Shown here: positions 63,041 to 64,000 of the stretch, in pieces
Layout of the letters: every line of letters starts with the position of its first letter
Numbering within the stretch: position 1 is the stretch's first letter
From: Limnohabitans sp. 103DPR2
GTDB taxonomy: Bacteria > Pseudomonadota > Gammaproteobacteria > Burkholderiales > Burkholderiaceae_C
Length of the DNA stretch: 64,000 bases
Assembly (NCBI RefSeq): GCF_001412575.1
Contig: NZ_CP011834.1
Location: 620,001 to 684,000, forward strand
Reading direction: 5' to 3'
Program-made: the position numbers and the translations under genes
The notes under the pieces: generated by a model
The model's database searches: none
What the model saw: the letters and a program-made list of their open reading frames with translations, nothing else
What the model was told of the DNA's origin: nothing

Positions 63041-64000
63041 GGCGCCTCCTTGAGGGGGGTGATGCGCCATTGCGCACCATTGGCTTGCGCATCCAACTGT
63101 TGCGCACGCAGGGCTTGCGCAAAAGCAGGTGCTTGCGCCCCACTCAATTGCAGGCCTTGAAGTTTGGTTTCGACTTGGCCTTGCGCTGTGTAATCAATGC
63201 CCGTGATGCTTTGTCCTGCAGGCAATGCAGCGCCTGTGGCTTGCAGCGCATGCTCTAAATCGCGCGATGTCAACGTACCCGAAGCGCTTTGCAGCAGGCT
63301 CAATTCTTTGGCCATTTGCAAAGGCGCATCCACCACCACGACATTCGGAAAGCTTTGCTTGAGGATGTTTTTTTGCAATTCTTTTTGTGAGGCCACTTGC
63401 GCATTGAGTTGCCACGCCGCCATGTTCAGGCCCACCAACTGCGAGGCCACCAAAAGTCCGGCGCACCAACGCACAGGTCGCCATTCAGGATGGCGCAAGA
63501 GGTTTTGCCAAATGCGTTGCGCTGCTTGCCGCCATCTGGCGCTGCCGTTGGCGGCAAATTCAAACTGCGCCAAATCCCATTGGGTGTCTGCAGCTTGTCG
63601 ATAACGCGAGATTGCAGGGGTGACTTGAATGCGCCATGACTGAAGTCGCTCCGACACAGCACTGTGTGTTTGTGCTTGCAAGGTGCTCAAGGCTTTGAGG
63701 GCCAAGTCGGCCACGGCGGGGTCGGCCAATACGGCCACGTTCAACGCCAGCTTGTCGATGCCAGTGCTGGCCATTTTGTTGAGTTGATCAGCCCAGTGTT
63801 GCAGACCCGCTTGCAATGGCAAGTGCCATGTGCCTTGCGCGTCATGAACCCAGAGTTGTGCATCGGCAGGGGTGCCGCCTATCCAAGCACTGATGTCAGC
63901 AGCATCGCCCATTGAAGGTGTCCACTCGGGCACGATGCGATGCACGGTGTGTCCACCTGCTTGCAATTGCGCCAAGTGACCTTGAAGCCAAGCCTTGTTG
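63037..64000 (-). CDS. gspL: Type II secretion protein GspL, 5' end outside the window
   Basis: At least 320 aa are present. The frame stays open to the window edge (residues NKAWLQGH just inside it). Visible are the actin-like cytoplasmic domain (DAQLWVHDAQGTWHLPL), the membrane helix near WCAGLLVASQLVGLNMAAW, and a periplasmic C-terminal domain. GspL recruits GspE to the membrane through the cytoplasmic part. gspC and the pseudopilin genes gspG-K would be expected further right. Confidence 0.92.
   Translation of the reverse strand, partial: NKAWLQGHLAQLQAGGHTVHRIVPEWTPSMGDAADISAWIGGTPADAQLWVHDAQGTWHLPLQAGLQHWADQLNKMASTGIDKLALNVAVLADPAVADLALKALSTLQAQTHSAVSERLQSWRIQVTPAISRYRQAADTQWDLAQFEFAANGSARWRQAAQRIWQNLLRHPEWRPVRWCAGLLVASQLVGLNMAAWQLNAQVASQKELQKNILKQSFPNVVVVDAPLQMAKELSLLQSASGTLTSRDLEHALQATGAALPAGQSITGIDYTAQGQVETKLQGLQLSGAQAPAFAQALRAQQLDAQANGAQWRITPLKEAP

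Noticed and set aside
1..64000. Defence system, toxin-antitoxin pair, prophage or secondary-metabolite cluster
   Set aside because: All sizeable genes fall into metabolic, transport, regulatory, housekeeping or secretion families. No nuclease, helicase, reverse transcriptase, toxin or synthase module was seen.

Overview
The window looks like a chromosomal segment of a freshwater betaproteobacterium of the order Burkholderiales, family Comamonadaceae, most likely Limnohabitans or a close relative. This is an inference from gene content: orphan Bug/TctC solute-binding proteins, a fused isobutyryl-CoA mutase (IcmF), the argB-slmA pair, a phasin, a partial general secretion (gsp) operon, and base composition that looks mid-50s % GC by eye. 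Coding density is very high. No stretch over 300 bases is free of genes, and I saw no rRNA, tRNA, CRISPR array, insertion sequence or prophage.

Layout. 1-6.6 kb (minus strand): a catabolic unit (HMG-CoA-lyase-like enzyme, CaiB/BaiF CoA-transferase, Bug protein, LysR regulator) runs directly into argS, a SPOR-domain protein and the first codons of a dsbA-like gene. 6.8-9.0 kb: malate synthase G. 9.0-15.6 kb: a GlxA-type AraC regulator divergent from a plus-strand operon of a Bug protein, a DUF2817 zinc hydrolase, an M81 (MlrC-like) metallopeptidase, a D-cysteine-desulfhydrase-like PLP enzyme and a class II glutamine amidotransferase. It converges with gshB. 16.7-20.0 kb: icmF. 20.0-22.4 kb: a sulfide/sulfane-sulfur module (two YeeE/YedE half-transporters divergent from a CsoR-like repressor and a persulfide dioxygenase-rhodanese fusion). 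22.4-25.3 kb: an M20 amidohydrolase and a second M81 metallopeptidase. 25.4-31.0 kb: housekeeping genes (coaX, a TetR regulator, a phasin, rfbB-rfbD, argB, slmA).

31.0-44.0 kb is a sugar-acid island. A FadR/UxuR-type GntR regulator heads a minus-strand operon with a complete TRAP transporter and UxaA-, Ldh-, UxuB- and ManD-type enzymes. Divergent from it is an operon encoding an enolase-superfamily dehydratase, two short-chain dehydrogenases and a fumarylacetoacetase-family hydrolase, resembling the non-phosphorylative deoxy-sugar-acid pathway. A TGGT-N3-ACCA operator lies between them. 44.1-48.5 kb is a TetR-controlled acyl-CoA operon. 48.5-56.0 kb holds YciA-type thioesterase, an Atm1-like ABC exporter, a truncated LysR remnant, pyrC, a DUF3025 protein, htpX with a heat-shock-like promoter, a DMT exporter and a 5'-nucleotidase. 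56.0-64.0 kb is the gspL-M-N-D-E-F run with a MipA/OmpV-like outer-membrane gene inserted between gspE and gspF; gspL runs off the right edge.

I found no defence system, mobile element or obviously unprecedented machine. The best leads are regulatory designs and unassigned catabolic modules: the icmF promoter that overlaps the terminator of the upstream genes, a CsoR-family protein with a displaced second cysteine, the two M81 metallopeptidases beside other amide hydrolases, and the two-armed sugar-acid island.
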